In this document: positions 46,984 to 58,680 of the stretch, piece by piece
Layout of the letters: each line of letters starts with the position of its first letter
Numbering within the stretch: the stretch's first letter is position 1
NCBI GenBank assembly: GCA_001939145.1
Contig: LSRX01000483.1
Span: 149,448-213,447, forward strand
Source: Symbiodinium microadriaticum
Taxonomy: Eukaryota > Sar > Dinophyceae > Suessiales > Symbiodiniaceae
Direction: 5' to 3'
Length of the DNA: 64,000 nt
Notes under the pieces: generated by a model
The model's database searches: none
What the model was told of the DNA's origin: nothing
The model's input: the letters and a program-made list of their open reading frames with translations, nothing else
Position numbers and translations under genes: made by a program

Positions 46984-47685
46984 NNNNNNNNNNNNNNNNN
47001 NNNNNNNNNNNNNNNNNNNNNNNNNNNNNNNNNNNNNNNNNNNNNNNNNNNNNNNNNNNNNNNNNNNNNNNNNNNNNNNNNNNNNNNNNNNNNNNNNNNN
47101 NNNNNNNNNNNNNNNNNNNNNNNNNNNNNNNNNNNNNNNNNNNNNNNNNNNNNNNNNNNNNNNNNNNNNNNNNNNNNNNNNNNNNNNNNNNNNNNNNNNN
47201 NNNNNNNNNNNNNNNNNNNNNNNNNNNNNNNNNNNNNNNNNNNNNNNNNNNNNNNNNNNNNNNNNNNNNNNNNNNNNNNNNNNNNNNNNNNNNNNNNNNN
47301 NNNNNNNNNNNNNNNNNNNNNNNNNNNNNNNNNNNNNNNNNNNNNNNNNNNNNNNNNNNNNNNNNNNNNNNNNNNNNNNNNNNNNNNNNNNNNNNNNNNN
47401 NNNNNNNNNNNNNNNNNNNNNNNNNNNNNNNNNNNNNNNNNNNNNNNNNNNNNNNNNNNNNNNNNNNNNNNNNNNNNNNNNNNNNNNNNNNNNNNNNNNN
47501 NNNNNNNNNNNNNNNNNNNNNNNNNNNNNNNNNNNNNNNNNNNNNNNNNNNNNNNNNNNNNNNNNNNNNNNNNNNNNNNNNNNNNNNNNNNNNNNNNNNN
47601 NNNNNNNNNNNNNNNNNNNNNNNNNNNNNNNNNNNNNNNNNNNNNNNNNNNNNNNNNNNNNNNNNNNNNNNNNNNNNNNNNNNNN
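46984..47685. other. Assembly gap (702 N)
   Basis: An unresolved run of N. Its right flank (47686-47708) is a (TA)n microsatellite, which probably caused the break. Open frames that cross it are meaningless. The left flank (46800-46870) has a short GGGAGGCCTTGGGAGG-type repeat, and 46470-48200 otherwise shows no supportable gene. Confidence 0.95.
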
Positions 47686-48207
47686 TATATATATATATAT
47701 ATATATATTATACACACACGTAAGAACGTATAGGTAAATAGAACATGAAAATAACTAGCAAGGCTCTTTTTGCCATTTGGGACATGGGTCTTTGTTCGTA
47801 ACAGGCGGGATTGAACATAAGCAACACAGTTAAGAAAACCAGACTGCATTGACTGGACAGATTCCCTAACATTCGCCCACACAAGCGGCTTAAAAAAAAG
47901 CCAGACTACCCTGGCACCGGAATCCAGCGCTAGCGCTGTACCACGGTTATGACAGTGCCAAGCTCCGAGACTAAGAGTCGTTGGGCCCCAACTTGTCCAT
48001 CTGCGTCAGTGTCTCTGATCGAGGCATCTTGGCCTGAGAGGCAAGGAACAGTTGGAAGCCTCGGTCGTCTACGCGACATGACTTAGGGGGCAGCATGGTC
48101 CGGCTTGGAGAGAGAGTCGCAGGGCCCTTTCTGCCGCGCGTCAGGGAGCTGCAGCAGGGTCAGCAAGCTGGCTGCTTTCAGGCAAGACCAGCTCCTACTA
48201 CAACCGC

Positions 48208-48549
48208 TTATCTCGGTTGCGGGACCCGCGGGACCGCCCGAGGCGCTTGGCCCTTGGCCCGTTCTGCAGCTCTGGCCAGACTGTACAAGGCAATCTCTGT
48301 CTGCAGGGCGATGCAGGCGATTCGTCCATCAACAGCATCAATAGCTTGAACACAAAGGGTTCTCACTGAAGCTCCTGCAAGTTCCACACCGCCCACAAAG
48401 TTCGTATCAAACAACCCTGCCATCTTGTGCCAACCTGCAATCAACAGGCTCCTCGTCTCTGGGGTCTGCGACGCACTGGATGGTCTCTTTGCCTTCAGCA
48501 CTTGGCACTTGAGCAATATTTTCTGCCAACCGTAGGGCATGGTTTCCAC
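48208..48549 (-). CDS. Candidate exon, unknown product
   Basis: A 113-codon minus-strand frame starts with ATG and ends in a stop. It reads like a folded protein (FVGGVELAGASVRTLCVQAI, then ALQTEIALYSLARAAERAK). If it is the start of a gene, an upstream region would lie at 48.55-48.75 kb. No domain is recognised and splice borders were not determined. Confidence 0.4.
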   Translation of the reverse strand: METMPYGWQKILLKCQVLKAKRPSSASQTPETRSLLIAGWHKMAGLFDTNFVGGVELAGASVRTLCVQAIDAVDGRIACIALQTEIALYSLARAAERAKGQAPRAVPRVPQPR

Positions 48550-48779
48550 ATTCCGTCCATCTCTTTCTTACAATTGCTTACCTCAGATGCGGTGTACTCT
48601 GGCGCCTCGTGGCAGCGTGGGCATCAGCTTGTGATGGCCGCAAAGCAGCGTCGTATGGATCAAGACCTGCCATGCTCACAAAGAGAGAGAGAATTCGGAA
48701 CATGTACCGACATCCAGAAAAGCAGTTCGCACAACTTTGAAATTCGCAAAGCATGGGGAGTGACTCCGGAAAGCAAAGA

Positions 48780-49085
48780 TCGTGGGTGGCAAACCCCGAA
48801 ACCTTGAGCGAACATGAGCTTGGTGGGAAAGTCCCGGAGTCTCTAAGCCCCGAGCTATGTTCGTCGGCAAACCCCCGGACGCCTAAAGCAAGACCTTGGC
48901 TGAAGGAAAACCTAAACCCTAAAAAGGCAAAGGTGGGTGGCAAACCCGGATGCAAAGCCCAAACCATAAACGGAGATCCTCGGCGGTTTGCCTGACAATC
49001 CCCTCAAACCTCGAAGGAAGAACGTGAGTGGCAAACACCACACCTTCTTAGAAATGTAAACGAGATCTTGGCTGGCAAACCCTTA
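48780..49085 (+). repeat. Degenerate tandem repeat with GGCAAACCC core
   Basis: The word GGCAAAC recurs at about 48788, 48867, 48939, 49030 and 49074 within loosely similar 45-90 bp units that also carry CTAAACCCTAAA-like and AAGACCTTGGCTG-like words. Copies are too diverged for a fixed unit length. Confidence 0.55.
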
Positions 49086-49797
49086 ACGAATGGCGTCAGC
49101 ACTTGTGCGGTTTGCGGTTCTTCTGGGTGAGTTGGGACCTTCCGAAAGGCTCTTGGCTCGCTCCCATCCTGAGAGTCGCACCGAGCCTCCTCCCGTCCTT
49201 TTTGTCTTCTTTTCTCTGCCCAGTTCTCTGTACTCTCCTTGAAAGGAGTCTTCGGCGCTTCCTTCGCGGGAGAGCCGGCCTCGTACTCGCAGAGCGAGCT
49301 TTCCGTGACGCTCACGATGCGAGACTCGGGCCTGGCGCAGGGTGCGCAGGAACAGGATTCTACGTCATAACAAGCGTTTTAACATGGCTTTCTGGTAGGT
49401 ATGGGCGCTCTTGAAACTGCTGTTTTACGGCAACTGCCATTGAGGGTAGTAGTGCTGATTCTCGTTGTTGCTGGTGGTGCTGCTGCTTCGAGCTTCTGAA
49501 ACAGTCTGCAGCATATCTTCAGGTGAACCCACAGAGAAGAGGTACCACTGGTGCTGTTTCTGCCGGCATTCCTGCGATTCTGTCTTGGTCCGCAGCATGA
49601 AGACCACGGACAACACCAGGCGACTAGGTGAATGGCAGTGCATTCTTCGCTGCTTCTGACAGCACATCAGCATATGTTCTCAACCTGCGCGAGAAACCGC
49701 GGTCATCCTTGACGTGCTGAACGAGCACAACAATGACTCTGGAACGAAGTACTCTGCATGCCGTAGCTTATTCGCTTGGAAAGTAGGGCCGGATGAA

Positions 49798-51450
49798 TCA
49801 TCCAGACCATGTTCTACTAGTTTCTTGTTCGTCACGTGCCGTCCTTTGTCCGTGCATCTGTAACTCTTTGACGAACTTGATTAAGATACCGCTTTTCCCC
49901 TTCGCGCCTCGTCTGCCAGTCAGGCGGACACTGGAAATGCATCGCTGCCCGTCGGGGCTGTGATGTCTCATCGCAAACCTGGAAGCAGGATGCTTCAGCA
50001 CTGGCCAGCTACATGGCAAGAGATCCGCAAAATCCAACCAAGTCTCATTGCCACCCCCAAGCTGCTGCTCCAGGGTCAAGTGTCGTGACCTGAAACAAGG
50101 AAAGCTGTCCCAGAGCTGATGAGAGAAGCCTAGCAACGATGAGGGACTCAAAGCTGAGGCACGGTGGGGCTCGTCTCTCCCGCGGGCTCATGCTCGGTTT
50201 CAGCCGAATCATGCCTCGAGCGCAAGCCCAGGAAGACTGGAGATAATTTCACTTGAGAGCTGCAAATTGGATTCTCAACTTGCTGCAGTCGCATGCTGGA
50301 AACCATACCCACGGGCCAGAACAAGTCTGGGCACTCATGTTGACGCGGTTCGGCGACTTGCTCTGCGCCGTCCCCTGGCGAATCTTGCTTTACAGGGCGT
50401 AAGATCAGAAGATGCGGCAGGGTATTCATGCCACTTGATGAGGACGGGCTGACATGTCTTATCATGTCTTCCATCGAAGTCCAGATCTGAAAAGGATCGA
50501 CAACAACACAAGCCTCGCCTCTAATGTTCCCAGCGTGTACTGCGGAGCACGTTTGTCATTCTCCAAATGGAACTGCACCAAGTTCGCAGGGTAGCAGTAC
50601 CTGGCAATGTGTGGACCAGTCTGCAAGCCTTCATGGAATTCAACAGTTCCATGCTTGTAAGCCTCTTGTAAGCTAAGGCGCTCATACGTCCACCACCCGC
50701 GAGAAATGTTGAGACATCGGCTTCGAAGGGGTTCTAACCTCGGCTCTAGACTCTAGACGCAAATCGCTGATGAGTCCTCCCTGAATGCACAACCCCTTCG
50801 AGGCATCGACAGTGCCGAAGCAAGCATGCGGCTGCCGTCTGGCGCGCTCGCCTGGACACCATAGAGCTCCCCGGCAGAATCCTCCATGCCAAGCCCATTT
50901 CAGCCTCGGCCCCATCCCTGTCTTTCCAAGAGCAGAAGGCTGGTCCTCCCATGTCACTGCAAGGAAAGTGCGCCGGTTGTGGGCAGTGTGTCCTGAGACT
51001 GTGAGGGTGTAGAAATGCACAGGGTCTTCGACGACCTGCCACGGGCATAGGATCTGCTTCTGGCAGACCAAGGGAGTGACTTTTTGGGTCCAGGGGCCTG
51101 TTCAAAATTTGAAGACTCCGGCCTCAAGCGATGTGGCCGATGTATCACCACGGCCGCACACATATCTGACCTTGCAGGGCTAGCAGTGGTCTGTTCAACC
51201 GCACAGCGCCCTTCTCATCTACGACATTGGCAGGGGCACCTCGGTACTGCGATTGTCGGTGCCGCCCAGGTACAACTCGCCTGCAGGCATCCGTTGTGTG
51301 CACTCGTCATCAAGTGTAATTAGGAAGGAATTCCAGGAGCATCTCGCAGGGTCCCAAGACCGCCTAGACGGTTTTCTAGAGCGGTTTGGATAGAACCACT
51401 GGAAGCCTTGAAGCGATTTCAAGTCCAAAATGTGAGTAGCACCGGCACTG
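49798..51450 (-). CDS. Cluster of candidate exons, unknown product
   Basis: Four minus-strand open segments in a row have strong protein composition: about 51450-51219 (SFLITLDDECTQRMPAGELY), 51071-50682 (EDPVHFYTLTVSGHTAHNRR), 50474-50148 (VSSMRLQQVENPICSSQVKL) and 50151-49798 (GRRGAKGKSGILIKFVKELQ). They are 100-400 bp long and separated by short gaps, as expected for exons of one gene. No domain, signal peptide or membrane segment was recognised, and the joins were not verified. Confidence 0.4.
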
Positions 51451-52047
51451 TGACCACGACTTGCGCCCCCAAAATGTGCACGGCACGATTTCGTGAGTGC
51501 GACGTAAACATGCTGGACTGTGGCAGGAGCAGGACTTCTGGAAGCAGAAACATGCGGGACTGTGCGGAAAATGTGACCACGAACAGTCCGACTTTGGTTT
51601 GAAACCTGGAAGTCACGCACGGACCTAGCGTGGCCCTGCCTCGACTTCAGGGCCTTCGGGCAGCTTGAAGCCCCATTTTACTCACACTCTGCACGACTTG
51701 CTCTCCGCGAGAGCGCACAAGTCATGTAATTTCCAATGGAAGCGGATCGGGAGTCCGTGTCGCGCACGCTGCGGCGAGAACGTGATTGGCCTTTTAACTT
51801 CGCGCCACGCCGCGTGGGGGCCGTGCCAAGTAACCAGATCCTCTGAAGGACAATTGGAACCACTGTAAGGAACTGTCCAAGCTGTCACTAGCTGTCTGCA
51901 AGCCGGTCACGGACTTCACCCGTGGGCAGGAGATGGTCAGACTTGGGGTGATGTTCGCCCAGAGAGAAGCGCATGCCAGCCTCGCTCGCGAACAGACATG
52001 GCAATAGGCAGACTGCTTTTGAAAATCTGCAAGGAATCACAAGAACC

Positions 52048-52797
52048 TTAGTCGGACATTGATCTTTGCCCAGAAGCATCGTCGCGGTATTGAACCTTCG
52101 GGCGGGCAAGGCATTCCCCTCCCATGGCTCTCTCTGGCTCCCTCACGCACTCCCGTCGGCCAAACCCAAAAGCCGGGAATTTGGAAAGGCTTAGTTGTTC
52201 CCAGAAGCCACTTTGCTGCCAGAGCAGAGGTCGTAGGACCAGAAATCCTTGATCACGGTCAGGCAGCTCCCCCGCCATGGGGCGAGCTTGGCCTCAGCAT
52301 TACGGATTGATCACACTGCCACTCTTTGTAATACCAGCATCAACCGAAACTCGCATGTCCTCCTCCTGAAGCCTCGGAGAAGCGGCCAGGCTGCTGCCAG
52401 GAAGTGCGCTTTCGCATCTGGCGCGCCAGGCAGCTGCTGGGAAATGTTCCTGCCTCCTGAGGCGCCGACCAGACAGGATGCCAATTTTTCAGTGCTGAAA
52501 ACATTACAGTACGGACTTACGGACAGACTGCTGCTACGTCGAGCCAAGGGTGAGCCACAGGGAGGCACACTCTTCCCCTTCTGCAGCTTTCGCAATAATC
52601 TGTGCGCATGCAGCTTGGCGGCCAGGTAGTCGGCATCTAAATTTCCGGCGGCCGTTCGCCAGGTTCATGACTTTGACATCCTCAAGACAACACGAGGGCA
52701 TGGAAGGGACTCCAAATGCCGTGTTGAAGGCCTCGTCATCGAGGTTGTCCAGCCCGGCTGCCTCGGTGGTAGAGCTGTCGAAATCCAGGTTCACCAC
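52048..52797 (-). CDS. Candidate exons, unknown product
   Basis: The segment 52797-52534 reads STTEAAGLDNLDDEAFNTAF and then EDVKVMNLANGRRKF, an acidic, folded-protein composition. 52278-52048 (SLSKFPAFGFGRRECVREPE) may be a following exon. It is the most upstream coding signal before the repeat-rich block at 52.8-55.5 kb, so it may be near the start of a minus-strand unit. No family is recognised. Confidence 0.4.
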
Positions 52798-52806
52798 CTC
52801 CCGGAT

Positions 52807-52850
52807 GCACAGCTACACATCTCCGTCTGCACAGCTACACATCTCCGTCT
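52807..52850 (+). repeat. 22-bp direct repeat, two perfect copies
   Basis: Positions 52807-52828 are repeated exactly at 52829-52850 (unit GCACAGCTACACATCTCCGT plus CT). This is a recent small tandem duplication at the edge of the candidate exon. Confidence 0.9.
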
Positions 52851-52964
52851 GTTCGTCGTGAAAAACCACCCAGCCAACCGGAACAAAGACTCTTCCATTC
52901 CGGTTCGTGCAGCAGCCGCTGCTTTCCCAGACCCTTCAGAGAAGGGTGAAGCATCAAAACACTA

Positions 52965-53175
52965 TTTAAAAATACCCAGAAAACTATTTAAAAAAACAAA
53001 AAGCTATTTAGAGGACAATTGGAGGACAAAAAGAACTCTTCCTCAATTTATGAGCAGAATAGAGAGGAGGCAAGCTAATTGAAAGATAAGAAACTATTCC
53101 TATTTTGTAAGCAAATTATAAAAAAAAAGCTATTCTTATTTTGTAAGAACATCAGAGAGGAGGCAAGACAACGCG
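52965..53175 (+). repeat. A-rich stretch with short duplicated words
   Basis: ACTATTTAAAAA-like words recur at about 52970, 52981 and 53000. TATTCCTATTTTGTAAG and TATTCTTATTTTGTAAG occur about 40 bp apart, each near an AGAGAGGAGGCAAG copy. No gene is seen. Confidence 0.6.
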
Positions 53176-53360
53176 CGTTCCAAGTGGAGGGCTTGCCCTC
53201 CGTTTGCTTGCGGAATCCCGCCAGCGCATAGGGAAGAACATTTTGTCAGTCCAACGGAACCCGCTAGAACTCGGGGTATAAATCCTTTTGGTCGCGCGTG
53301 AGAATCGTCACTCCGTGCTTCAAAAGCTCTAATTGGCCCTGCTCCGGAAAGCATTGGTGT

Positions 53361-53623
53361 GTTTTGTGTGTGTGTGTGTGTGCTTTTTTTTTTGTCTTTT
53401 TGCTGGCATATATTTCTTCAACACGCCCCCTCATTTGACGATTCCGGCTCCTCATGTATCTTAACCATGCCCCGTCACTTGGCGATTCCGATTCATCCTT
53501 TAACGTTATCTTAAACCGCGGACCCTCATTTGGCGACTCTGGTTCATCGTATATCTTAAACACGCCACCTGATCTGGCGAGTCCAGTTCATCATCATCAT
53601 CATCATCATCATCATAATCATAT

Positions 53624-53656
<33 letters not shown>

Positions 53657-53820
53657 GAGAGAAAAAGAGAGAGATAGAGAGATAGAGAGATAGATAGATA
53701 GACAGATAGATAGATAGATAGATAGGTAGATAGATAGAGAGAGAGAGAGATATATATATATATATAAATACATCTTAAACATGATCCCTCATGTATCTTA
53801 AACACGCCCCTTCATCACAT
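53361..53820 (+). repeat. Minisatellite of about 45-50 bp interrupted by GATA/CAT microsatellites
   Basis: A (GT)n and T run (53361-53400) precede four diverged units with ACGCCCCCTCATTTGGCGAT-like cores at about 53422, 53468, 53519 and 53562. The array is then cut by (CAT)n (53590-53615) and about 145 bp of GATA/GAGA/TA repeat (53624-53766). Unit-like sequence resumes at about 53770-53820. Confidence 0.7.
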
Positions 53821-54059
53821 TCTTGACATGCTTCCAGAATCCTGCCAGTGCAATTTTGTCAATCCAACAGAACCCTCTAGTACTCGGGGGGAAATCCTTC
53901 TGGCCGCGCTATTTGTGGCAAGTGTTGTTACTCCTCCCCCCAAACACACTGAAGGCCACGCACAAATCAAGAAACACTGAATAGTAGCCCTGAGTACATG
54001 ATTAAGCACGCTCTCATCACTCTGCTGGAGGCCACTTCTCGTATTCTCATACGTTCTCA

Positions 54060-54445
54060 TCACTGAATGTCCATTGAGGGTGCGCCAGTCTTTGAAACTG
54101 CTTCGCATGGCTTAGAATTTAGAAAGAGCCGGGGGCGGGGGGGTTGCAGCCCCCCCCCCCCCATTTGCAAACTCTGACGGAATGTCCATTGATGGCACGC
54201 CACTCTTTGAGGCATTTTCGCACAGCTGAAAGGAACGGTGCAGATGATTGGCTTCTTGGAAAGGCTACACGAAGGAAAGACATGTCCGTTGACGGCAAGC
54301 TGTCCTTTCAAGCAACTTCGCATGGCTTAACATGTTGAAGAGAGCAGACGGGGTTGAGGCGCAGCCCCCGCCCCGTTTGCAAACAGAATGCTCGTAGAAA
54401 GGCTGCTTGAAGGAATGCCCACTGATGGAGCGCCATTGTTTGAAG
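54060..54445 (+). repeat. Diverged tandem repeat of about 100-130 bp, four copies
   Basis: The block AATGTCCATTGATGGCACGC followed by a CTTTGAAGC-like word occurs at about 54064, 54180, 54280 and 54414 (the third as CATGTCCGTTGACGGC). Two units contain a G-run opposed to a C-run (54131-54162 and 54352-54380) next to TTTGCAAAC. Open frames through it have no support. Confidence 0.75.
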
Positions 54446-54589
54446 CAGGCTCGTATTGCTCAAAATCTAATATGTGCAGCGGGTTTTATATGTGTACACC
54501 ATGATCGCTTTACACTGCTTGACCTGCCTTGGCTTGGGTTTGAGCGGGGATGGGGGCGAAGGGACGAGTTTGCATACATGGGCGTACTT

Positions 54590-54850
54590 ATATATACATA
54601 TATATGTATAAATATAAATATAAGTATAAATATAAATATAAATATATATATATATGTATATATATATATAATTAATCACGCATATAGAAAAATATATATG
54701 CATATATACACACATATTTGCATGTCTCTCTATGTATATATGTATATATATGTGCATATCCTTATGCATAGACGTAATATACACTTACACATAGACATAT
54801 ACATCCTCATCATCAACACCCTCATCATCATCATCATCATCATCATCGCC
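54590..54850 (+). repeat. TA/TATAAA and CAT microsatellites
   Basis: TATAAATA and (TA)n repeats run from about 54590 to 54670, then TACATATA-type sequence to about 54800, then (CAT)n to about 54850. The isoleucine/tyrosine-rich frames through it are artefacts. Confidence 0.9.
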
Positions 54851-55039
54851 ATCGTTATCATCCTGAAAGAACACCCGAAATGAAGCTCTGGGAATGAAGG
54901 TTTCGGCTTGATGGTTTCAGAAGACGTTTTTCTGTATGCTTACTGTCTGCAGAAAGTGCATGTGCCTAAGTAACTGGATTTTAATAAGGCAAGTATATTT
55001 GTAACTACTTAGGATCCTTAAAGAGTAAGGGACTAACTT

Positions 55040-55440
55040 CTCTGTCCTGAGTTGCTGGTCTTTCTTTCTTTCTTGCTTCATTAGTTTTTTGTTTGTTCCT
55101 TCTTTCTTTATATCTTCCTGTCTTTCTTTCTGTCTTTCTGTGTTCTTTGTCTCTGTGCTGAACAGGTGCTGAATTGCTGTCGCTTCCTATATATCTCCTA
55201 ATATCTTTCTGTATTTCCTTCTTTATTTATTTGTTTATGTTGGCTTTCCTTCGATTTGTTATCTTTGCCTTTTTTCTTGCTTGATTAGCTTTTTGTTCTT
55301 TTGTTCTGTCTTTCCTACGTTATTTCGTTAATTCGTTCTGTCTTTCTTTGTCTCTACACTGAATTGCTGTCCTTCTTTCCGTGCTTATGTGTGTTGTTCT
55401 TTGCTTCTTTCCGTCCTGCTTTCCAGGTTTTGTTTGGAGT
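55040..55440 (+). repeat. Pyrimidine-rich low-complexity stretch with internal duplication
   Basis: CTTTCTTT-type sequence dominates. The segment around 55070 (TTTCTTGCTTCATTAG and following) is repeated with changes around 55271 (TTTCTTGCTTGATTAG), suggesting an old duplication of about 200 bp. No gene is seen. Confidence 0.7.
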
Positions 55441-55499
55441 AGCTTTTTGGGATCCCTGGTACAGGTGTCTCTGCGTTGTGTTGTTCCCTTGTCTTTTGC

Positions 55500-57330
55500 C
55501 TTGTATTCTACTTATGAAATAGGAATAGTTGCTTTAGATCCCTGAACCAGTCGTTTTTGATCCCTTTAACCCCTCTTCCAAATCAGAATCTGACAAACAA
55601 CGGACCATGCCAATTCGTTTCCTTGTCAAGGTGCATAGTTGGCATGCAAAGATGCCACGAAATTGGCACTCGCCTGGACAGAAGCGTGAGATGCACTCCC
55701 TCTCTGCCGTTGGCAGACCTAAGAAGATGCTGTGCCGCACCTTGTACAGTTGCAGCGTGCATAGGGCTGCCAGCAACTGCAACATGCTCGGGCACTCCGT
55801 TGCCCAAGATCCTAAAGCTACGCGAGAATGCCTGGAGAGTGGAGTGGAGTGAGTGGAGTGATCAGCGTCCCTAGCTAATTTGTGATGGCGTCAGTGTAGG
55901 AGGAGCGTGCCTCGACTTGAAAGCAAGAGATCTATGAATCTACGACTAAAGCTGACTCCAGACTATGATGGAGTGACTACCTGTCTCACACTGTAACATG
56001 AACCGCGTGTTGCGCCCTTCGCATGCAGGATCACCGTTACGGGCCAATGTGGGTTCACCGTTCCTGCTTGATCCAAAAAGCTGTGGCAGGATTGCAGCAT
56101 GTTCGTCCCCGAAGCTTTAGCCCTCAAAAATCGCAGAACATCCAAGCGGTTCGTCAAAGTCTTGGCATCGTGCTGTGTGACGCCTGCTGGGTGACACCTT
56201 CCGAACGGCTCGAGATCAAACGATTAGTCAAGCTCCAGGAATATTTGCTGTGACAGACTTGATCAGTAAGCAGTTTCCGCATGTTTCCGCTACAAGGCTA
56301 GTTACTGCTAGTTGGACTGGTGATCTTTGGTTGGGCTTCCGCTGTTGACATCTTTGCATTTGACACAGCAGACGCAGAGACGACGGCTCGCGGCAAACCT
56401 GACATGACAATGTTTCTTTACATGCCGCCACTCATAAGCTTGCTCCAGGACTGTAGGTTACATGCTGCAATTTCTTCGAGAGACTGATCGCTATGGGAAT
56501 CTGCCATGTTGACGTGGCACTTCCGAACCCCCGGAGGCCCGGGAACCTGGACTGTGTGACCCCTCTAAGCGAAGCAGGGGCAGGGACTTTTGCGGGAGAG
56601 AAAGAAAAAGCCCTTGAGATTTTCCATGTGAAAAGATGTGCAAACCTAGGCCTTTCTGCCCGTCCAAGGGGCTTCCAACACCAGTTGGTGAAATTCTTCA
56701 CGCTTCTTCAAGAGATCGGCTGCTGCCTTGCGACAACACATGAGATGGAAGCTGAAGCACAACAGTCATACAAAGGTGGGCGAAAGCATTAGAGATGAAG
56801 TATCATGACCATAAACCCATGATGACGATAATGACAATCAGGAGGAAGAGGAGGCCGATGATGGCGCAACTGAGTGCAAATCCACTATATCCACTGTACC
56901 TTGCTTGATTGCAGGTATGCATAGTTTAAGGCTTTCTCGCTGCCAACTTTGAGCGTGACCGCTTCCCTCAATGTTGTCAGGTTCTTGCTTGTGCGGCTGC
57001 CGTGGCCCTGATGGTAACTTCGATGACAGCGAGTTCACCGAGTGCACATCGTCTTCAAGACTCTTTGTTAGTGTGTGTGCATACATGCCATGTTATATAA
57101 CATTACATCGCCCTGACGACAAGACAGGATTGGTGAGGTTGGTCGCACCTGGCTTGGCTCCTTGCCAAATTTGGCTTTGAGGGCGTCGGCTGGAATTGCC
57201 TGCTCACGAGCAGGTGACGCGCTACAGGAAGGTTACCGCCCGCAAACATGGCTATGCAGTTCAGGGCCATAATTCACGAATGCTCACATGCAATGCCGCA
57301 TGCCAGCACAACTACACTTACGCAGCTTCA
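55500..57330. other. Stretch with undecided coding signal
   Basis: Both strands are partly open. Minus candidates are 55807-55583 and 57086-56838 (TKSLEDDVHSVNSLSSKL). Plus candidates are 56023-56253 (CWVTPSERLEIKRLVKLQEY, ending in TGA) and 56493-56792 (GEKEKALEIFHVKRCANLGL). No motif decides between them. A GATGATGA-type repeat lies at about 56810-56870. Confidence 0.3.
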
Positions 57331-57339
57331 GCAAGCGAT

Positions 57340-57850
57340 TTAGACCTGACTATCTGCATAACGTGCTGCAAAGCGGGGGTGGCTCGAAAATGTAGGTCTG
57401 TCCTGCCTTTCTGCAGAGATGCATACAGTTCTGAAATGCTCATTCTCCAAGCCCACCTCCACTGAGTCTGACAGTTTGTTGATGCTGGCGACGGCATTGA
57501 TCATGTCGTCGAAGGGCTTGGAGCATTGTTCCGGCAAGAGCTCTGTTTGCAGCATGTTCCTGCCACGTGGGGGGTGTTTCTGTCTGAGACAACCGGCAGC
57601 TCGGTCTGCAGCTGAGCGACATCATGCAGCATGCATTGAAGGTGAAGGGATGCAGAAGAGCCTGAAGCAGCTGGATGCAGTCTCACGCATGCGCAGTTGA
57701 CGTGATTTAAGTAGGCCCCTGCGGCGCCTGCGGCTGGAAGGAGTCCAGAGAGGCATTGAAAAGTTGCACGTCCAGCTGCGAAGAAACGGCCTCCGAACTT
57801 TGAAAGTCATTTTCTAAACACGGCACCTCAGGACCCTCCAAGAAATCCAC
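57340..57850 (-). CDS. Candidate helical protein exons, unknown product
   Basis: A first exon from 57850, after a TAG acceptor, reads VDFLEGPEVPCLENDFQSSE and then VSSQLDVQLFNASLDSF. A middle segment gives SLHLQCMLHDVAQLQTELPV. The last (57555-57340) gives SKPFDDMINAVASINKLSDS and then VEVGLENEHFRTV. The spacing of leucines and charges suggests coiled-coil helices. Exact joins were not settled. No family is recognised. Confidence 0.45.
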
Positions 57851-58299
57851 CTACTAGAATGCTCTCATGTCATGCATGGCGGACTTCTTCGCGACGACTT
57901 TAGTTTAAAGGGCCCTCCAGTCTTCTCGCGCTCTGAGTCTGCTTCTACTGCAAGGCTCATTTCAATGAGGTCGAAGAGGCCTGGCGAGGCGCTGTCAAGA
58001 GGCGTGAGGCGCTAATACCCAGATTATTGCGGGATGTTGAAAGTAAGAGTTGCAATTCTCGCGGGCCTTCAAGAATCGAAGAGATGATGTCGAACTCGGA
58101 TCGAGCCTCCCGTGTGGCGAAGAATCATCAACAACGGCTACACAAGTGTAGTCGCCAACACCTGGTGGTTATGAAAAGGGCGACAAGCCAGGTATTGGAG
58201 GTGATGTCAGGTGGCAATGAAGAACATCAATTCGATGCTGAACGTCGTTGGCTTCTAAGCATGTCTACGCCGACAGCACAGCTGCACCTACTCTGAAGA

Positions 58300-58680
58300 C
58301 TATGCAGAAGTAAGCAAATGATTTGATGCCATCAGGGGAGTTAAGTACTGTAAGCTTGGTAAACTGTTGTGATGTCTGGCTTTGTCTTCGAGGAGTCATA
58401 GTCCCGGCAATGCAGAAAGGGTCGACAGTCCTCTGATTGACAGCCATTGCAAGGCCCAAGATGTGTGGTGGAACCTGTCACGCATTCCGATTCCGCAACC
58501 AAAGCACCTCTCCATGCAATTGCTCGAGTCAAGCTAACGCCTTGCCTCAGAGCCGTTCTTGACAACGCGGGAGTCTGCGAAGTGGAGATCGGCTTGCGAC
58601 TGGAAGTCACCTGGCCAACTTCGAAAATACTTCGGCTCCTTCATGTCGAATTCTCGCAGAGCGATGTCACGGTGTCAATA
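58300..58680 (-). CDS. Candidate exons, unknown product
   Basis: The upstream segment (about 58673-58545) reads HRDIALREFDMKEPKYFRSW and ends near alternative GC or GT donors. After a GTGACAG acceptor at about 58470 two frames are open. One ends in TAA with CNGCQSEDCRPFLHCRDYDS; the other reads HILGLAMAVNQRTVDPFC. The plus strand also has a 79-codon frame here. The strand choice rests on the first segment and on neighbouring exons. Confidence 0.35.

Noticed and set aside
46653-47882. Open frames of 246-356 codons crossing the gap
   Set aside because: Most of their length is undetermined sequence.
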